Source: Mycobacterium sp. 1164966.3 (lineage in GTDB: Bacteria; Actinomycetota; Actinomycetes; Mycobacteriales; Mycobacteriaceae). From it: a stretch of DNA of 64,000 nucleotides. The notes under the pieces are model-generated. The model ran no database searches. It worked only from the letters and a program-made list of their open reading frames with translations, and was not told the DNA's origin. Location: the NCBI RefSeq assembly GCF_001665395.1, contig NZ_LZSG01000023.1:42519-106518 (forward strand), given 5' to 3'. This document shows, piece by piece, positions 63,939 through 64,000 of the stretch; the first letter of the stretch is position 1; the number at the start of each line of letters is the position of its first letter. A program made the translations under genes and the position numbers.

Positions 63939-63974
63939 ATCGCTGCAACACCTTAGCGAGAGGTGTTGAGCGAT
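63939..63974. promoter_or_regulatory. Hairpin/operator immediately before an ATG at the window end
   Basis: ATCGCTGCAACACCT (63939-63953) and AGGTGTTGAGCGAT (63961-63974) are complementary with one bulged base. The right arm abuts ATG 63975 and contains the AGG that could act as a ribosome binding site. It may be an operator, a translational hairpin or the tip of a mobile element. Confidence 0.4.
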
Positions 63975-64000
63975 ATGGGGTATGTGACGGGGTTTCGGCG
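63975..64000 (+). CDS. Possible start of a gene running off the window
   Basis: ATG 63975 opens MGYVTGFR before the window ends. There is too little sequence to identify it. The only support is the AGAGG at 63959-63963 upstream and the adjoining inverted repeat. Confidence 0.25.

Noticed and set aside
1..64000. tRNA, rRNA, riboswitch and complete insertion-sequence features
   Set aside because: I looked for tRNA-like cloverleaf ends, rRNA landmarks and transposase motifs with terminal repeats and found none that can be supported by eye.

Overview
The window is a high-GC actinobacterial chromosome segment that reads as Mycobacterium, most likely a slow-growing non-tuberculous species. The basis is near line-by-line resemblance to remembered M. 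tuberculosis proteins (FabG3/Rv2002, Rv1747, PknE/Rv1743), a complete yrbE-mce operon, MPT64-like and PknH-ectodomain-like secreted proteins, a TIGR00027-type methyltransferase and frequent GTG starts. No rRNA, tRNA, CRISPR array or complete insertion sequence was seen.

Region 1 (1-10.0 kb): an acyl-CoA-dehydrogenase-type gene cut by the window edge and an SDR; a small secreted protein; fabG3; a four-pass membrane protein; then a two-gene unit of a cysteine-dioxygenase/caspase-like/methyltransferase fusion followed 4 bp later by a glutamate-racemase-family protein. After these comes a cyclase/AAA-ATPase regulator gene broken by one frameshift.

Region 2 (10-28.5 kb): small metabolic genes, the FHA-ABC exporter Rv1747 homologue, a small AbrB-like/cyclase-fold gene pair, an acyl-CoA ligase, decayed fragments of an amidohydrolase and a cyclase around an enoyl-CoA hydratase, three tandem PknF/PknJ-type receptor kinases, a family III CoA-transferase, and pknE with a divergent PknH-ectodomain-like lipoprotein. 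The transcriptional order pknE, pknF-like, Rv1747 matches M. tuberculosis, but here the locus is expanded.

Region 3 (28.5-48.2 kb): a glycosyltransferase/TetR divergent pair, an F420-type nitroreductase, a methyltransferase, a small GPG-tailed secreted protein, and one gene of about 13.2 kb. It encodes about 4,400 residues: an AfsR/BTAD regulator, class III cyclase, AAA ATPase and helical repeats, followed by eleven tandem ~270-residue units, each made of two SnoaL/NTF2-like halves. Then come a TIGR00027-type methyltransferase, a DUF2505 protein and a peptidase S51-like protein.

Region 4 (48.3-64 kb): a membrane-anchored Ala/Glu coiled-coil protein converges on a ten-gene minus-strand mce operon (yrbEA, yrbEB, mceA-F, a Mce-associated protein and an MPT64-like secreted protein) with 4-bp overlaps at each mce junction. 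A divergent TetR gene faces it across a 298-bp spacer holding strong palindromes. The window ends with a two-gene anti-sigma partner-switching module (GAF-GAF-PP2C-HATPase protein and a STAS protein).

The strongest candidates for undescribed biology are the giant SnoaL-repeat regulator and the cysteine-dioxygenase/caspase-like/methyltransferase plus racemase unit.
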